NCBI GenBank assembly: GCA_016808115.1
Contig: JAEQBH010000133.1
Coordinates: 1-64,000, forward strand
Source of the DNA: Tetrastigma voinierianum
Lineage: Eukaryota > Streptophyta > Magnoliopsida > Vitales > Vitaceae
Reading direction: 5' to 3'
DNA length: 64,000 bases
Shown: piece by piece, positions 48,992 to 62,409 of the stretch
Layout of the letters: each line of letters begins with the position of its first letter
Position numbering within the stretch: position 1 is the stretch's first letter
Translations under genes and position numbers: made by a program
The notes under the pieces: generated by a model
The model's input: only the letters and a program-made list of their open reading frames with translations
Told to the model about the DNA's origin: nothing
The model's database searches: none

Positions 48992-50615
48992 ATTTCTAGG
49001 GTAAATTGAGCTCTTAATTTCTTGCCCATTTTGTTTATTTATTTTTCTTTTATTTTAATAATGATTCAGGAACTTAATCAATCATTTGATGCCAAAGATT
49101 AAGGCCCATATGGGCAGACTAACCAGGTCTTTTACTGTATGGATGAAGATTTGAAAAACTAAGAGCTGTGAAACTTTAATTTGGAGATGTGTTGGGCGAG
49201 AACTCGCTTGGGCATAATGTGAGGAAACTTCACTTGAAGCAGTCTTGACAATGAGGCAAGTGGATCAGAAAAAGGTTTAAAGTTGACTCCAGAAAAAACT
49301 ATTATGATTAGTGATGGCATGTTGCAGCACATGTGGCTCATATCAGGAGGAACATGTTTTTTTATGGAGAAAAAAAGGAGGTGAGGCTTATACTCTTTTG
49401 TTTGGGACCAATAATATGTTGGAGCCAGGGTATGATGTAGAATTAGGACCAATTTGAGATGGTGAAATTTTCAATCTGTGTTTTCCGGATGTATAGGCAT
49501 ACTGTTGTGCATTATGCATTCTTCTTCTTAGTTTTTCTTTGATTTGATCACTATTTTTGGTGCATCAATCACAAAATGACAATAGGCATATATTCCAATT
49601 TAATAATTAGTTTTATCTTGATCTTATGTGCCCTTCAATCACCCCAATGGGTTGAGAACACCATCCATGAGGAGTTAGTCTCTTTTAGGTTTGGTCCCAA
49701 ATAATAATAGTGGGAAAGAAGACACGATGTAAAATAAAATTATTTTGATTCTGAGTTACCCCAGCACCAAATATTTTATTTTAATTTTCTTTGTTTTTTC
49801 TTCTACTTTTCTTTATTTTCTTACCCATATGTTGTTTTCTAAAATTTTCTAGGAACCCAATATAATATTAATGTATGAACTAGCTAGAGCTCATCAAACA
49901 ACTCAGTTAGATGGCAATCACTTTTGATGGTAAAATAGAGAACAACATTTTTGAATTCTTTTCCACATCTGATCATTTAAGTACTTAACTTGGCCTTCAT
50001 AACTTCTGAAACAAGGCAAGAAAGAAAATATAGAATGATTAAACTCTGATAAATTTTTTCTTCAGTCTTTTGAGTCATCTTAGGATTAGTGATGTAAACC
50101 ACCACAAGACATGTTTGGTTGATTTTGAAAACTGATTTTGATATAGAAAACGAGGAGAGCAAAAAGAAAAGCAACGTTTTGGGGCGATTTGTTTTATTCT
50201 TTTGAAAACTATTTTGTTGATAATAGGGAATAGGAAGCAGAGCGTTTGGTTAAGGTTTTTGTTACGAGCATAGAAACACTAAATTTAGATATGAGAACAA
50301 TTTTGAAATATTGAAATGATCTGCCACATGTTTCAAAAACTAAATCTTAAGAGCAGTTTTAAAAGCAGGAACGAAACATTAAACTTCATTTTCCTACTAT
50401 GAAAAAGTCTGCTGCGAGAAAAAGCATTTAAATTCAAATAAGAAGAATAGTTTTCAAAGAAACCAAAACAGTGTTTTCTCTATTTTCAAAATCTGTTCTC
50501 AATAATGTTTTAAAAACACAGACAATCGAGGAATACTAAGTTTTCCTCAATTTCATCACATTCATTTATTGTCCATGACATTGATAAAAATGGATATACC
50601 TTCATTTTTCTTTTT
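48992..50615. other. Spacer between two minus-strand Copia elements
   Basis: AT-rich with short frames only. I see no gene, RNA or element boundary that I can support. Confidence 0.45.
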
Positions 50616-51638
50616 TAAAGGATATTAGTGTGTGATCAGAGTCCCAGTTTATTAATGTTCGGATTGTTATCGTTTAATTTATCTTTCTACGGTGTGTCTG
50701 AACTCCCATATGGGACTTAGTGTGTGTAGAAGCGGTGAGATATATTTACAATAAAGTAAAAACACACAATTTTTTGGGTGTTTTAACAACTTTGCCTTAC
50801 ATCTGAGGTTGTACTTTAGATACAAGGATTTCCTTATCGATTCAAGGTTTGCAATTAATCTTATGTGGTATGAGACTCCCTCTCACACATGTATACTTTG
50901 AAACCTAATCGCTCCTGAGTGCTGATTCAGAATGAACTCTGTATTCCCTCTCTACTGGCCTCTTTTTTGATCCCATAATGCATTAGCTAAAAGATGAAAA
51001 AATAAGAACATCATCTTTCACAAGATTGAGTCTTTTAAGTGTCCTCGATTGAGTATATGCGCCTGCATTATCATCGACACTAGACCGTTTATTGTTCTTG
51101 ACTCGCTCACGGGAAATCAGATGGGAGTATCTCGAACCCTCGAATTTATAGTCTTTTGTGGATTATGTCTTGGAAGATTAGATAAAGTTGGTTGTTATCA
51201 AATGGCTCAGCCAGGTACCTTCCTGACACATGTTCTTTCCTTTAAGCTCTGTTGCAAAATTAGGAAACTTATGTTCCAAGTATCCTCAGTGAATGAGAGT
51301 CTAAATTGTTTAATTGTGGTTTGATATCTTAGGCGTCTGGATCTTATAAGATTTTATACTTTATCCTCTTGTAAATAGATCTGGGCTCATGGTTTACTTG
51401 CTCCTCAAGTTCCCTTGAACTCGAAGCTAATGACATCATGTCCCGAACTGACTCTGATCCTAAGTCCGGACTCTACAGGTCCTCTCACGTCCCTGCATTG
51501 TGGGATGAGCCTTGGTCAAGCCTTTATCCTGGTTCTTCTGGGACTTCATGTTTGATCCTTGATCTTCATCAATTAGGTCTTGAAGCCGCTACTTTCTTAG
51601 AACACAGGAGCGAAGATATGGATATTCCAAACCTTGTC
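50616..51638 (-). repeat. 3' LTR (left) of the 1-kb-LTR Copia
   Basis: About 1,023 bp, aligned block by block with the right LTR. The outer edge is mutated (TAAAGG where the other has TGAAGG). Confidence 0.82.
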
Positions 51639-51639
51639 T

Positions 51640-54600
51640 ATTTTTGTCTATGTCTTTGCGAACATCCCTCGAAGATACACACTCTTTATCCCTATTTCTC
51701 TCCCCGTTTTTGCGAAGGCGAGATAAATACATAAGGTTTGAATCTATCAGTGGAGACCCATCTACTCCCTGACACATAACCTCAAGAGTTGTAGAGAGAT
51801 TCATACCTAAGAGCAACCAACTCTTTGGTAAGAAAATGTCGGCTAATTGATCTTGGGTGGATACATGCCTAAGATCGATGATTTTGTCCTCGACCCGATT
51901 AGAATGTAGTGGTGCCTTATATTAATGATAACTTGGTTCTGAATGCTGATTGGATTTTTGATATCACGTGTACGTAGGAGTTGTCATTGTGGGAGTGTTT
52001 GGACTTCTCCGGAGACGCCATAGTCTTTATATATTTCTCATCTAAATGAGTTATTGTGCATCCACTACCCGATTCTTTATATGTTCATTTCCGGTGTGGA
52101 AAGTAGTATGTAGTTTGTTTTTAAACAACCAAGACATAAGGTTATTGCGAGGAGAAACACATAAGGTGCTCTTTATGTCTAAGTTTCAACCCGATCAACG
52201 TCCTGATATCCTACTAGATGAGCTGTTGGTGTCTCGGTGTACTAGATAACATAGTCCCGGATTATAAACATATTTGATGATCTTCTTAACTCTTTGAAGA
52301 TGACTATCCTTGGGGTTTCTTGGTATCGTATAAACTCACGCAGCTAGAACATGCGTCGAGCAATTGCACATTCCAAGTACAACAAGCTTCCAATCATGCT
52401 TACATTGAAATTGAGTCAATACTATTCCTGCTTCATTTTTAGTAATCTTGTCATGGGTCCCTATTAGGGTCACGATGTTTATCTGTACAAGTGGACTTCT
52501 TGGCCAGTTCTTAGCATATTTTGCTTACAGAGATAAGGTCCTTGAGTTTGGTTTAAGTACACGAGACTGAAAAATTATGCAAGTTCTTGGACCTGACTCC
52601 ATTTCAAATTAAACCTGTGTGCTTTACAAACTGTTCTACTAGGTGTTGGAACGATGGTTGAAGGTATATCATCAACATAGATTGAACAACAATAACAGCT
52701 GACTTTTTTAGTGAAGAGGGAGGTATGATTTTGCTCCCCCTCAGAGTGAACCGCACACGAGGATGAAAATATCGGTTTTGATGGATATACTCGGTAGAAC
52801 TTTACGAGATATATTGGATATATCGAAGATATATAAGTATTTATAAATTATTCAAAATTTAAAGGTATATTCAATTTATATATAAAAATTATTTTGAAAA
52901 TATAGAAATGATAATATCAATTAAGTTTTAAAAAAAAAACAAACATTAAATTCATTTTTACATGATTTATACAAAACTAATTGGTTAAACGTTAATATAT
53001 TATGACTATTTTTTATATTTTAGAATATTCTAAAAAACTATACTATAAATAATTTAAAATATTTCATTTAATAAATTTTTTAAAAAAATAGTTTGGTATT
53101 AAAGATTTGCACAATTGTTTTTTAATTTATATTTTGTTTAATCTAAACTTTAATATTAATTATTAAAACTTAATAATATTAATTAATATGGAAGGCCTTC
53201 ATTTGGTCTTCTCACATTTCCTGCAATAATTAATGATAGTAATTATTAAGAAAGACATACAATTAATAACATTAATTATTAAGGAAGGAATAGTAATTCA
53301 TTATCTTTTCCAACCGTCTATTGGTCTTCTATCATTCTTTGCACACAATTAATGATCGTAATTATTAAGAAGGCTTTTCAATTTCTCTCTCCCACATCTC
53401 TTCATCTTCGCACATTTCTTTGCTCAATTACGAGACACCCACATTCTTTTTTTTTTTTTTCAAAATTTCAATAAAAATTGGCAAAAAAAATGGAAATTGT
53501 CGACGATATATCACCCGGTAATGATATAGTCGATCATTGCTTGAATTTTTCTTTCGATCTTTCATATCAGCAGATTACCTCGATGTTGTTATATTGTATC
53601 GATTGACACGATGCATGATATATTGATTATATCGCGATATTTTAAGGCTGTGTGCCTTTTGGGAGGGTATTCAGGTGAGTCTCATCTAGAGACCTTGGGG
53701 ATTGTTTTAAGTTCATAGAGAGCCTTTTTAGTTTATGCTAACATGATAAGGATGAAGAGGATCTTCAAACCCTTTAGGTTGAGTAACAAACAATTCTTCA
53801 TGTAGATACCCATTTAAGAAGGCACTCTTGATGTAAATTTGATAAAGTTTGGACTTGAGTGTGCATGCAAATGCCATCAGCAAACGATTTGACTCAAGTC
53901 AAGCTACTAGAGCAGATGTCTCGTCAAAATCTACTCATTCCACTTGAGTGTATCCTTGAGCAACCAGGGAGCTTTGTTTTTAGTGATGTTTCCTTCTTCA
54001 TATGTCTTGTTCTTAAAGATCCACTTGGTCTTAATTATATTTGCATATTGGGATTTGGGATTAAACACAAACTTCATTATGTTCAAATTGTGTTAGTTCT
54101 TCCACATAATTTGGGATCCAAAACTCATGATTCAAAAAGCCTCTAGTAATTTTTAGGTTCAATTGTGGAGTGTAGCATCCAGGCTAAGTCCATCATTTCT
54201 CACATAGTGAACCACAGGAACACCCCTTGTTTGGAAGCTGGCACTGATCTCTATCTAAATTAATTAGCGGGATGGTTTTCATGAATCTTCCACGGAGCTC
54301 TTGAGCTGAATATTAGAGTGTTCGGCAATAACCATTAGTCAATATGTGGTTGTAAAGGTCTTTATTGTTTGGACATCGTTTATCTTGGGTGCTATGCAGG
54401 ATGGTTGAACGATTGTGGAGAAATCGTTTGTTTTCTTCATCATTAGATGGTGAAGCGTCTTTAAGACTATTGAGAGTCTTCTTTTTTTTAAGAACTAACA
54501 CCACAAGAGGCTCTTTTGGTCTATATGTTTCACTTGGGGGAAGATAATCATCAACTCACACATTAATTGATTCCATCACAGCCTTGGTTCTTTTATTGTA

Positions 54601-55450
54601 TTACCTTACCGTATTTGTTTGTGGCGTTACCTTTAGAAAGACACCTTCATCACTCGACATCGAACTTCCTTTGGTTCCCATACATTGAGGATGTAGCATG
54701 GACTACCAAATTCATGAAGAATGTTGACTTTGGTTTCTTACCTTTCGGATCTCATATGATGTTTTGAGAGTTCCTGGCCTTAGATTGACTCGATTTGAGG
54801 TGTAGCGTGATGTATTTACTACTTCTGCCCAAAATTTAGTTAAGACACTACTGACTTTCAACATGACTCAGGCCATTTCTTGTAGAGTTATGTTCTTTCT
54901 TAAAACTACTCCATTTTATTGTGGAGTTTTAGGTGCTAAGAACTCATGTTCTGCCATTCCTTAGCGTTCTCCTTATTCTGCAAATAGGAGTTTGTTTATT
55001 CAACTCCTGTAGTCTCTTCCAGAATTCTTCAAATGAAATAATGAAGATTTGGTTTATGAGGAGATTTGCAGTGAGCCCCAGGGAGTCATCTACATACATA
55101 TACATACCTTTTCTAGCAATGCTCTCTATTTGCATTGGTCCCATTAGATCCATGTGGACCAATTCTAGTACTCTAGTAATAGAGCCTAGTTGAGACTCTA
55201 GGTGAGGTGTTTGAACTTGTTTCCCTAGTTGGCATGGTCTGCACATACTTTCAGGTTCTCCTTTGAGATTTGGGTCTATTTTAGCCTTGAGAGAGGTAAG
55301 AACAACAAGACTCTTAGCTTTTCATTTTTCTATCCATATGGGCTTCTTGACTTATCTGTTCTCCGTTAGTCTCTTATTGTGGTAAAATCTATAGTCCTTA
55401 CAACGACGTCTAATGTGATCCATTTTTCAGTAGTAGTAACATCTGACTTC
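51640..55450 (-). pseudogene. Copia pol remnant, minus strand
   Basis: The integrase block 54,944-55,246 begins with the zinc-binding tail CRPCQLGKQVQTPH and continues VLELVHMDLMGPMQ, including the first catalytic aspartate. RT: a KALYELK segment near 53,690 and a YVDD-like box near 52,680, split by the 52,766-53,643 insert. RNase H: about 51,640-52,400 (LECAIARRMF near 52,350-52,380). Many stops and frameshifts. Confidence 0.8.
52766..53643. mobile_element. ATATCG-rich DNA-transposon-like insert inside Copia RT
   Basis: The 878-bp insert has perfect 9-bp terminal inverted repeats AAAATATCG...CGATATTTT. Both ends are rich in ATATCG-type words (GGATATATCG, TATATCGCGATAT). The middle is extremely AT-rich and non-coding. 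Flanks GAGGATG and AAGGCTG match at five of seven positions, compatible with a decayed target duplication. It splits the RT of the surrounding Copia. It looks like a non-autonomous DNA transposon; the superfamily is not determined. Confidence 0.65.
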
Positions 55451-56239
55451 CTTGCCCTTCTTCTATTTCATGAACTTATCTTACTTGTTCGGACATGTTG
55501 TTCTTGTTCTTGAGAGCGTTTGAACGAGTTCTTCTACTTTTATAGTCTTGGGATGAGAATCTTCTTTTGAGAACATTGGTTTTAATCCGAAGATCCCCTA
55601 CAGTGAATGTATTCGAGCCTTGGAGGTAGTCCCCACATACATAGAATATGATCAGGGATCATAATTCTGAGTTCATCATTCTTCTTGTTATTTCTAGATG
55701 TTCTAATTCAGTTAGATCATGTTGTTCTTGTATTTCCCCTTTGGTAAGCTATCTCTTTCTCTAAAGCTCTATTGTCTTGATTGAGTTGATGGACTTGTCC
55801 TTGATGATCTTCATTGATTTATAATGGGTTTACTTTAATTTCATAGAATCTCTGGAGTGGCAAACGTGATGGTTCTTCATCGAGATCTCATCCTCTTCTT
55901 GGATCGGGACCCAGGTGGGTCGCTGGAGGATTATGTGGAGTATGGTCAGCAACCACATGTGTTTGGATATTAGGTGTCACATCCTTTGAAAATTCTTGAG
56001 GCTTTGTGTTTGATTCAATCATCGAGGTCATGACTACTAGAGCAATGGGTTGACTATCTAGTTCTTCGTCTCCTTTGTAGTCTTTTGATTCATGATTACT
56101 CCAGGTAACAAGGAGAGATCAGTTCTTTTTCGTATTGGCACATTCTACTTGGATCGGACCATAACCTTCACATTCTGCACTAGATTATTGTTTCACGGTA
56201 TTTGGTCACAGAGATCCCTTGTTTCCTACCAAACTTAGT

Positions 56240-57080
56240 AGGATTCACCATCTGTTAGATACAAATTTCGAGTTTAAGGTTTCCTTCGCTGAGCATTCCA
56301 ACCTTTATGTTCTTTCAAAGTGTTTGACAACAAGGCCACATATTTAGAAAGTTCATTCCCTTCATTGACAGGTAGTTTGGACTCAACCCTTAGTCCTACA
56401 AGTTTCTTTCTTTCCTGGGACTCTTCGTTAAGTTCTATTTTAAACTTGAGTAGAGATCGCATCGATTCTTCAAGTCTCATCTTTTTCAAATCTTTTGCCT
56501 CTCTTATTGTTGTTGCATTGTATGCAAACCTAGGTAGCAAGGATCTTAGGGCCTTTTTCACAAGCTTTTCTTCTGGAATCTTTTCCCTAAGAGCAAACGA
56601 TTTATTGGCTATGTCGCACAATTTTGCATTGAATTCATTGATAGTCTCCTCTTAGCCTTATCGAATGCGTTTCGAACTTTATTTGTATTAGTTCTAACGG
56701 ATTCTGACACATTGGTTCCTTCAAAATGGACACGAAGAATGTCCCATGCTTCCTTGTCTACTTCGTTGGTGGAGATCATCTTGAATTACGAGGGATCAAC
56801 ATTGTTGAAGATTGCATTCAAGGCCCGTGAGTTTTGGGTGGAAAGGGCGTCTTCTTCAAGTGTCCAGTCTGCTTCGTCCTTGGGAACATTTTTCCCTTCA
56901 ACATCAGTTTTGGTATGCGGCTTCCATCCTTGTAGAACCTCCATGCCTTTTAATCAATTGATTTTATGAGCGCGCATCATAAGCTTTCAGTGTATCGTTG
57001 AGTCTATCGGGGAAGGAAGAGGGAAATTTATTAGAACCACCTTCTTTCATCAAAACCATATGAATTTCACATACAAGAGG
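56240..57080 (-). pseudogene. Copia gag remnant, minus strand
   Basis: The open block 56,274-56,621 reads EEKLVKKALRSLLPRFAYNA, then LKKMRLEESMRSLLKFKIEL and ELSKYVALLSNTLKEHK, typical of the C-terminal half of gag in long-LTR plant Copia elements. The N-terminal half at 56,640-57,080 is recognisable but shifted in frame. Confidence 0.82.
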
Positions 57081-57122
57081 ATGGACCAACCAACAATCTC
57101 ACTTAGTAATTTAGAGTGACCC

Positions 57123-57136
57123 ACTTTGATACCAAT
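57123..57136 (-). other. Primer binding site, minus strand
   Basis: The minus strand reads TTGGTATCAAAGTGG directly after the LTR end, an iMet-type site with changes at its 3' end. Confidence 0.78.
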
Positions 57137-58165
57137 TGAAGGATATTAGTGTGTGTTCCAGATCATAGTCGTTAATGTTAGAGCTTTGACCTCATTCAGA
57201 CTATGCTGCAGTGTGTCCGAACTCCCCTTATGGGACTTGATGTGTGAATAGAAAATGTGATATATTTTGCAATAAAGTAAAGGCACATACAATTTTTACG
57301 TGGTTGGGCAGCACTACGTGCATGGGGTTGTCTTTAGATCACGAGATTTCCATTTCTCCAAATTCAAGGTTTACAATTAGTCTTATGTTATAAACTCCCT
57401 ATCTGTCCAATGGACTCTTGAAACCTAATCACTTGTAGTGGAATTCAGAATGAGCTCCCTCTATTCGGCTCTCTCGACATAGCACATGATCCCATATTGC
57501 ATTAATAAAGATGAGAGAAAATAAAGAATCATTTTCATCGAAGGTGAAGAGTTTTAAACGTCTGTCCGCCATTGGGAATATCTTGCACTCCGACTCTTTA
57601 AACATCAGTTTGGCTTGTTTTCTTGAGTTTGCTCTGAAATCGAAGTAGTATCTTTATGAGCCCCCAAATTTATAGTATTGTGGATTAGGTCTTAGAAGAC
57701 TAGATAAGGTTAGATTATTATCTTATGTAATTTCGACTACACCTTATATTTTAAGTTCTTTCGGCACAAGTTATCCTGATAAATAGAGCTTGTTCAACAA
57801 ATATCCTCATCAAAATAGAATCCTAAATTGTTTCTAATTATGGTTTATAGCTTAGACGTTTGGATCTTTTGAGATTTGATATTTATCCTCTTTTCAAATA
57901 GATCCCAGGCCCATCGGTTACTAGGTCCTCAATTTCCTTGGCCTCTAAGCTAGTAGACTATTTGTGCATCCCATGACAACTTTGATCCTAGTCCGAACTC
58001 TCCGAGTCTCACACGTCCTTGCATTGTGGGATGACCTTAGTCTAGACTTCATCCTAGTTCTTCCAGGAACTTCATGCTTGATCCTTCAAATCTTTATAAA
58101 TTATGATCTTCAAAGCAATCATCGAACACCAGGAACGATGATATGGACAATTTCAAACCCTAACA
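57137..58165 (-). repeat. 5' LTR (right) of the 1-kb-LTR Copia
   Basis: 1,029 bp, TGAAGGATATTAG to AAACCCTAACA on the plus strand, next to the primer site. Confidence 0.87.
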
Positions 58166-59175
58166 CTTATCATTTTCTCATTGTTCTTATAATTGAGAGA
58201 ATCCCAAGCAAGACTTGGATCCTTCTTTGGTCTAGAAACTTCAAATGAAAGTCATTTTCATGGGATTGTGAAAATTTAAGAATAAATTATATACTTGGGA
58301 CCATATTAAAACAAAATAAGTCTCAATAATTGTACCAATGGCGTCGTATCTTATGTAATCATGAAGGTTTGATGTAAATTATTAAATTGATTCAAAATAA
58401 ATAATATGAAGTAGGTTGATTAGTTCCAGTTTAGCCCTTCACTTTATTCAGATTTTTTCTGACTATTTGTTTATGAGGGCTGGAGGCTGACATCTAGGAA
58501 ATGAACATGCAATCTTTGAGGACCACTGGAATTATTTTCTAATGCTTTATATTATAAATGTATGACCTCTCAACCATCTAGGATGTATGACTTCATCCTA
58601 GTTCTTCCAGGAACTTCATGTTTGATCCTTCAAATCTTTATAAATTATGATCTTCAAAGCAACCATTGAACACCAGGAACGATGATATGGACAATTTCAA
58701 ACCCTAACACTTATCATTTTCTCATTGTTCTTATAATTGAGAGAATCCCAAGCAAGACTTGGATCCTTCTTTGGTCTAGAAACTTCAAATGAAAGTCATT
58801 TTCATGGGATTGTGAAAATTTAAGAGTAAATTATACACTTGGGACCATATTAAAACAAAATAAGTCATTCTCAATAATTGCACCAAGCATTATTATCTTA
58901 TGTAATGTGAAGGTTTGATGTAAATTATTTAAATTGATTCAAATAAATAATGATGAGTTTGATTAGTTCCAGTTTAGTCCATCACTTTATTCCCAGATTT
59001 CCAACTAATTTGTTTATATAGAGGCTGTTTGACATCAGGAAATGAACATGCAATCTTTGAGGACCACTGGAATTATTTTCTAATATTGCTTTATATTATA
59101 AATGCATTTTACTATCCCAACTCGCATTGACATTGATATGTACTAACAATGTATGACTTTTCAACCCTAAGGCTA
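58045..59175. repeat. Tandem duplication spanning an LTR edge and its flank
   Basis: Copy A 58,045-58,588 and copy B 58,589 to about 59,175, both starting GACTTCATCCTAGTTCTTCC. Each contains the last ~121 bp of the Copia LTR (to AAACCCTAACA) followed by the same ~420 bp of flank (CTTATCATTTTCTCATTGTT onward). Copy A lacks about 46 bp present in copy B near 59,104-59,150. The copies are far more alike than the LTR pair, so duplication followed insertion. Confidence 0.9.
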
Positions 59176-61625
59176 TGCTATGTTTGGTTCCCTAAATTTT
59201 AAGGAGAAATGTTGAAAAAAATAGAGCGGGATAGTAGAAGGAAAGAAAAAAATCAAGAAAAATAAAATTAGAGTTGAACCTAACACATTATATTTATTTG
59301 CAACTTTAAATTCATTTTATTTATTTTAACTCATTAATATAAAGATTAAATTGTTTTTAAATACATAAGTTTCTAAAGTGATTTTTTATTTGATTTTCTT
59401 TGAGGCTTCGTTTGGAATCTGAAAAGTATTAGGGAAAGAAAATAGAGAGGAAAAATGGAAGTAAAAAAGTTTTTAAGGAAAGAAAATAAAAAATGAGTTT
59501 TATACATAATAAATTAATTTTATATGTTTATTTAAAATTTGTTTATTTGTTTTATCCTGTCTCTATAAGGTTATGAAATTTAAAAATAGTAAAAATTTGA
59601 AGATTTTGATGATTATATTTGATTTTCTTTTATATTTTAAATGATTAAAGCAGAAGCATGAAAGCGAATTTTTCGCCCAGGCTATTTTTGTGCTGCAATA
59701 CTTTTCGAGGAATGTGAACAGTATAAAATTTTCATTGGGCAATCAAATATAATAAAATTATTTTCCTTACCATTTTTCTTCCCTTAGTTATGTTTGGTTC
59801 CTTGAAAATATGAGGGAAAAATGTAAGGGAGTGAGAGGAAAAATGGAAAGAAAATAAAAAATAAAGTTAAAATCTTGTGGATGTATCTTGAGTCGCATCC
59901 AGTTAGGGGTGAAAAACTATGAGTTTTATAAGCATGGAATAACATCCCAATTGGTATGGCAGATTTGGGAGAGAAGCGCAAAAATAAAACTATGGGAGTT
60001 TAGAGTAGAGTGGGCCAAATGTTATAAATTATTGGATAGGAAAGGATCAAGTGGTTTTCTAACAAATCTTCAAATTCATTTTATTTAATTTAACTCCTTG
60101 ATGAAAATATTAAATGATTTAAAAATATATAAGTTTTTAGATTTTTCATTAGACAAAAAAAAAAAAAAAAATCAATTTTCATGTCTATTTTTTTTTTGGT
60201 TTGCTTAGTCTTCCATAGACAAAATACAATATAGTACTTTGTAAAAACCAAACACAACCTAAAGGTAATTGCAAGCTTGTGGTTCTGGTCAGTCAAAGGA
60301 GCTCCATCAAAATATAAAATAGCTAGCTACTCTTTCTTTCCATTTTCTGGTTGGTTATCCCTGATTTGAATCAGACAACAGGGTTGGAGTGGTCCTAATT
60401 AATAAGTTAGTGTTATGTTCATATCAATATGGCTGCATCTGATCTATACATTTATCTCTCAGGTCCCCACAAATCAATGTTCTCTTCCAACACAAAACAT
60501 CCATGGATCGAGCTCCTAACAAGAGTAAAATATTGGTGGATCATCTCAAGTATATATAGTTTATTTGCATGTAAACTATATGTGATCTCATGAGTTATGT
60601 CATGACACAGTAGCATGGATTCATGAACTGTTAAATTTATCAATTTATCCTAAAATCCTCACTTAATTTGAGAACCACAACAAAAAAAAAAAAAAAAAAA
60701 CATACACACTAGGATCATGGATTTGGAGGTATTTCCAAAGAATCCTATTCTTGACTTCCTCATGGATCGGTGGCGGAGCTAGGATTAGAAGTTAGGGGGG
60801 CAAACTTTAAAGGCTAAAATTTTTATTCTTGGAAAGTAATAAGGAATATGAAAAAAAGGAGAAAAATGAGAAAAATGGTTTTAATTTTAATAAATTAATT
60901 CTATATATTTATTAACGCATTTGAAAATTTCATTTGTTTCCTACATTATATAAGAATAAGAATTTAAAAAATGTAAATTTTAAGGAATTTTTATTATATT
61001 TATTTTTTTATATTTTCATCAAGCGAATATGAGAAAATAATTTTAATTATTTTTTTAAAGTAATTTATGTTCTTTAAAGCAAAATATAGAGGATAATAGA
61101 GAGAAAAAATGGAAGGAAGAGAATTTTAGAGGAAAATAAAAAACAGGTTTAAATTTAATAAATTAATTATATATGTTTATTCTAACTCATTTTATTTGTT
61201 TCTCTTTGTATTATCTAGGACTAAATATATAGAACACAGGAATTTGATTTGATTTGATTTTATATTTTTCATGGTGAAACAAAACATGAGAAAAATAAAT
61301 TTCCTTATTATTTATTTCTTTTCTTAGTACTTTCAGTTTAGTTTGGAAACCGGAAAGTACTAAGGAAAAAAAAAGAGGAAAAATGAAAGGAAAGAAAATT
61401 TGGAGGAAAATAAAAAATATGTTTAAACTTAATAAATTAGTTTTATATGTTTATTCAAACTCGTTTATTTATTTATCTCCTATTAAATAAGGATTAGAAT
61501 TTAAAAAATATATGTAAATTTTGATTATATTTATTATTTATTATTTTTATATTTTACGGTGATACCAAGCATGAAAATCAAATTTTTTTTAATATTTTTC
61601 TTATTTCTTGACACTTTTGGTTCAA
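59165..61625. repeat. Cluster of a dispersed AT-rich repeat family
   Basis: At least five partial copies in a row. Shared words are GTTTGG(T/A)..C at copy starts (59,172; 59,408; 59,790; 61,336), then GAAAGTA(C/T)TA.GGAAA, then AATAAATTAATT.TATATGTT and TTATT.AAACTCATTTTATTT (59,505; 60,888; 61,158; 61,428). The same words flank the mini gypsy in the dioxygenase intron. No coding capacity seen. Confidence 0.7.
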
Positions 61626-62160
61626 CGGGCCTAATTTAAAAAGTTTTACAAAATTAACAATACAGAAGCTTTAATCCAATAAGCTTAACAATTGTGTACG
61701 TTTCAAAGGGGCATCTTATATGAACGTGGTGCTAATGTAGTGGAAAAAAAAATTCAAAAATATTGCCGTGGATAATTTGACCTGATGATCACCAGTTCAA
61801 CACCGACATCTTTAATTGTTTCTTCTTTTTGTTAAGAAATGCTTCATTTTTTTAACTTTGGATTAACCTCCAACCATTTGCTTGGCTAAACTTTTAATAG
61901 GTAACAGATTATCTTGTTCTTATAATAATTGTATTAATCCAGCTTTCCAGTCATGAAATATTAATAAATTTTTTTCACTCTTTATTCATTAGTTTTAGAA
62001 TTTGAATTTAATAAGGATTTTCCTTGATAATGTTAATTTATTGTGTTCTCAAGTACCTTAATTATAAATGGACTAATAAGTAGCTGGAAAGATCGAAAAG
62101 ACCTAATTAAAAATGGACTAATTAGAGCATCTCTAACCATTCTTTATTTTTGACTCAATC

Positions 62161-62260
62161 TCCATATTTGAAGATTTGGACCCAAAAAAATGCAACTCCA
62201 ACCATCCTCCATTTCCATCTCCATATTTGGAGATGTGAATAGTGCATCTTCAAATATGAA
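62161..62260. repeat. Foldback (MITE-like) repeat
   Basis: TCCATATTTGAAGAT at 62,161-62,175 pairs with ATCTTCAAATATGAA at 62,246-62,260 (14 of 15 bases). It is preceded by GAGCATCTCTAACCA near 62,126-62,140, a phrase common at the ends of plant foldback elements. No target duplication identified. Confidence 0.55.
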
Positions 62261-62409
62261 GATTCACTATTCATGTATCCAAATTTGAAAATGTGAATAG
62301 AAACAACTATTATCCTAGTATTTTAATATTATCTTTATTATTCTCTTATTATTTTGTTCTTACTAATAAAAAAATAATTATTTTAATAATATTTTTTTGA
62401 TGATGCTTT

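Larger units (their letters stand above)
50616..58165 (-). mobile_element. Minus-strand Copia element with 1-kb LTRs
   Basis: Direct LTRs at 50,616-51,638 and 57,137-58,165 share GGATATTAGTGTGTG, CATATGGGACTTAGTGTGTG / CTTATGGGACTTGATGTGTG, CAATAAAGTAAA, TTCAAGGTTT and CAATTAGTCTTATGT-like blocks. On the minus strand they run TGTTAGGGTTTGAAATTGTC to TATCCTTCA. The primer site adjoins the right LTR. Gag lies at 56.2-57.1 kb, integrase around 55 kb, RT at 52.4-53.9 kb and RNase H at 51.64-52.4 kb. The RT region is interrupted by an 878-bp insert. No target duplication was recognisable (TTTTT left, CTTAT right). The edge at 58,165 was later tandemly duplicated with its flank. Confidence 0.88.

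Noticed and set aside
58549..58709. A further Copia LTR end near 58.7 kb suggesting another element
   Set aside because: Explained by the 544-bp tandem duplication of the neighbouring LTR edge and its flank.
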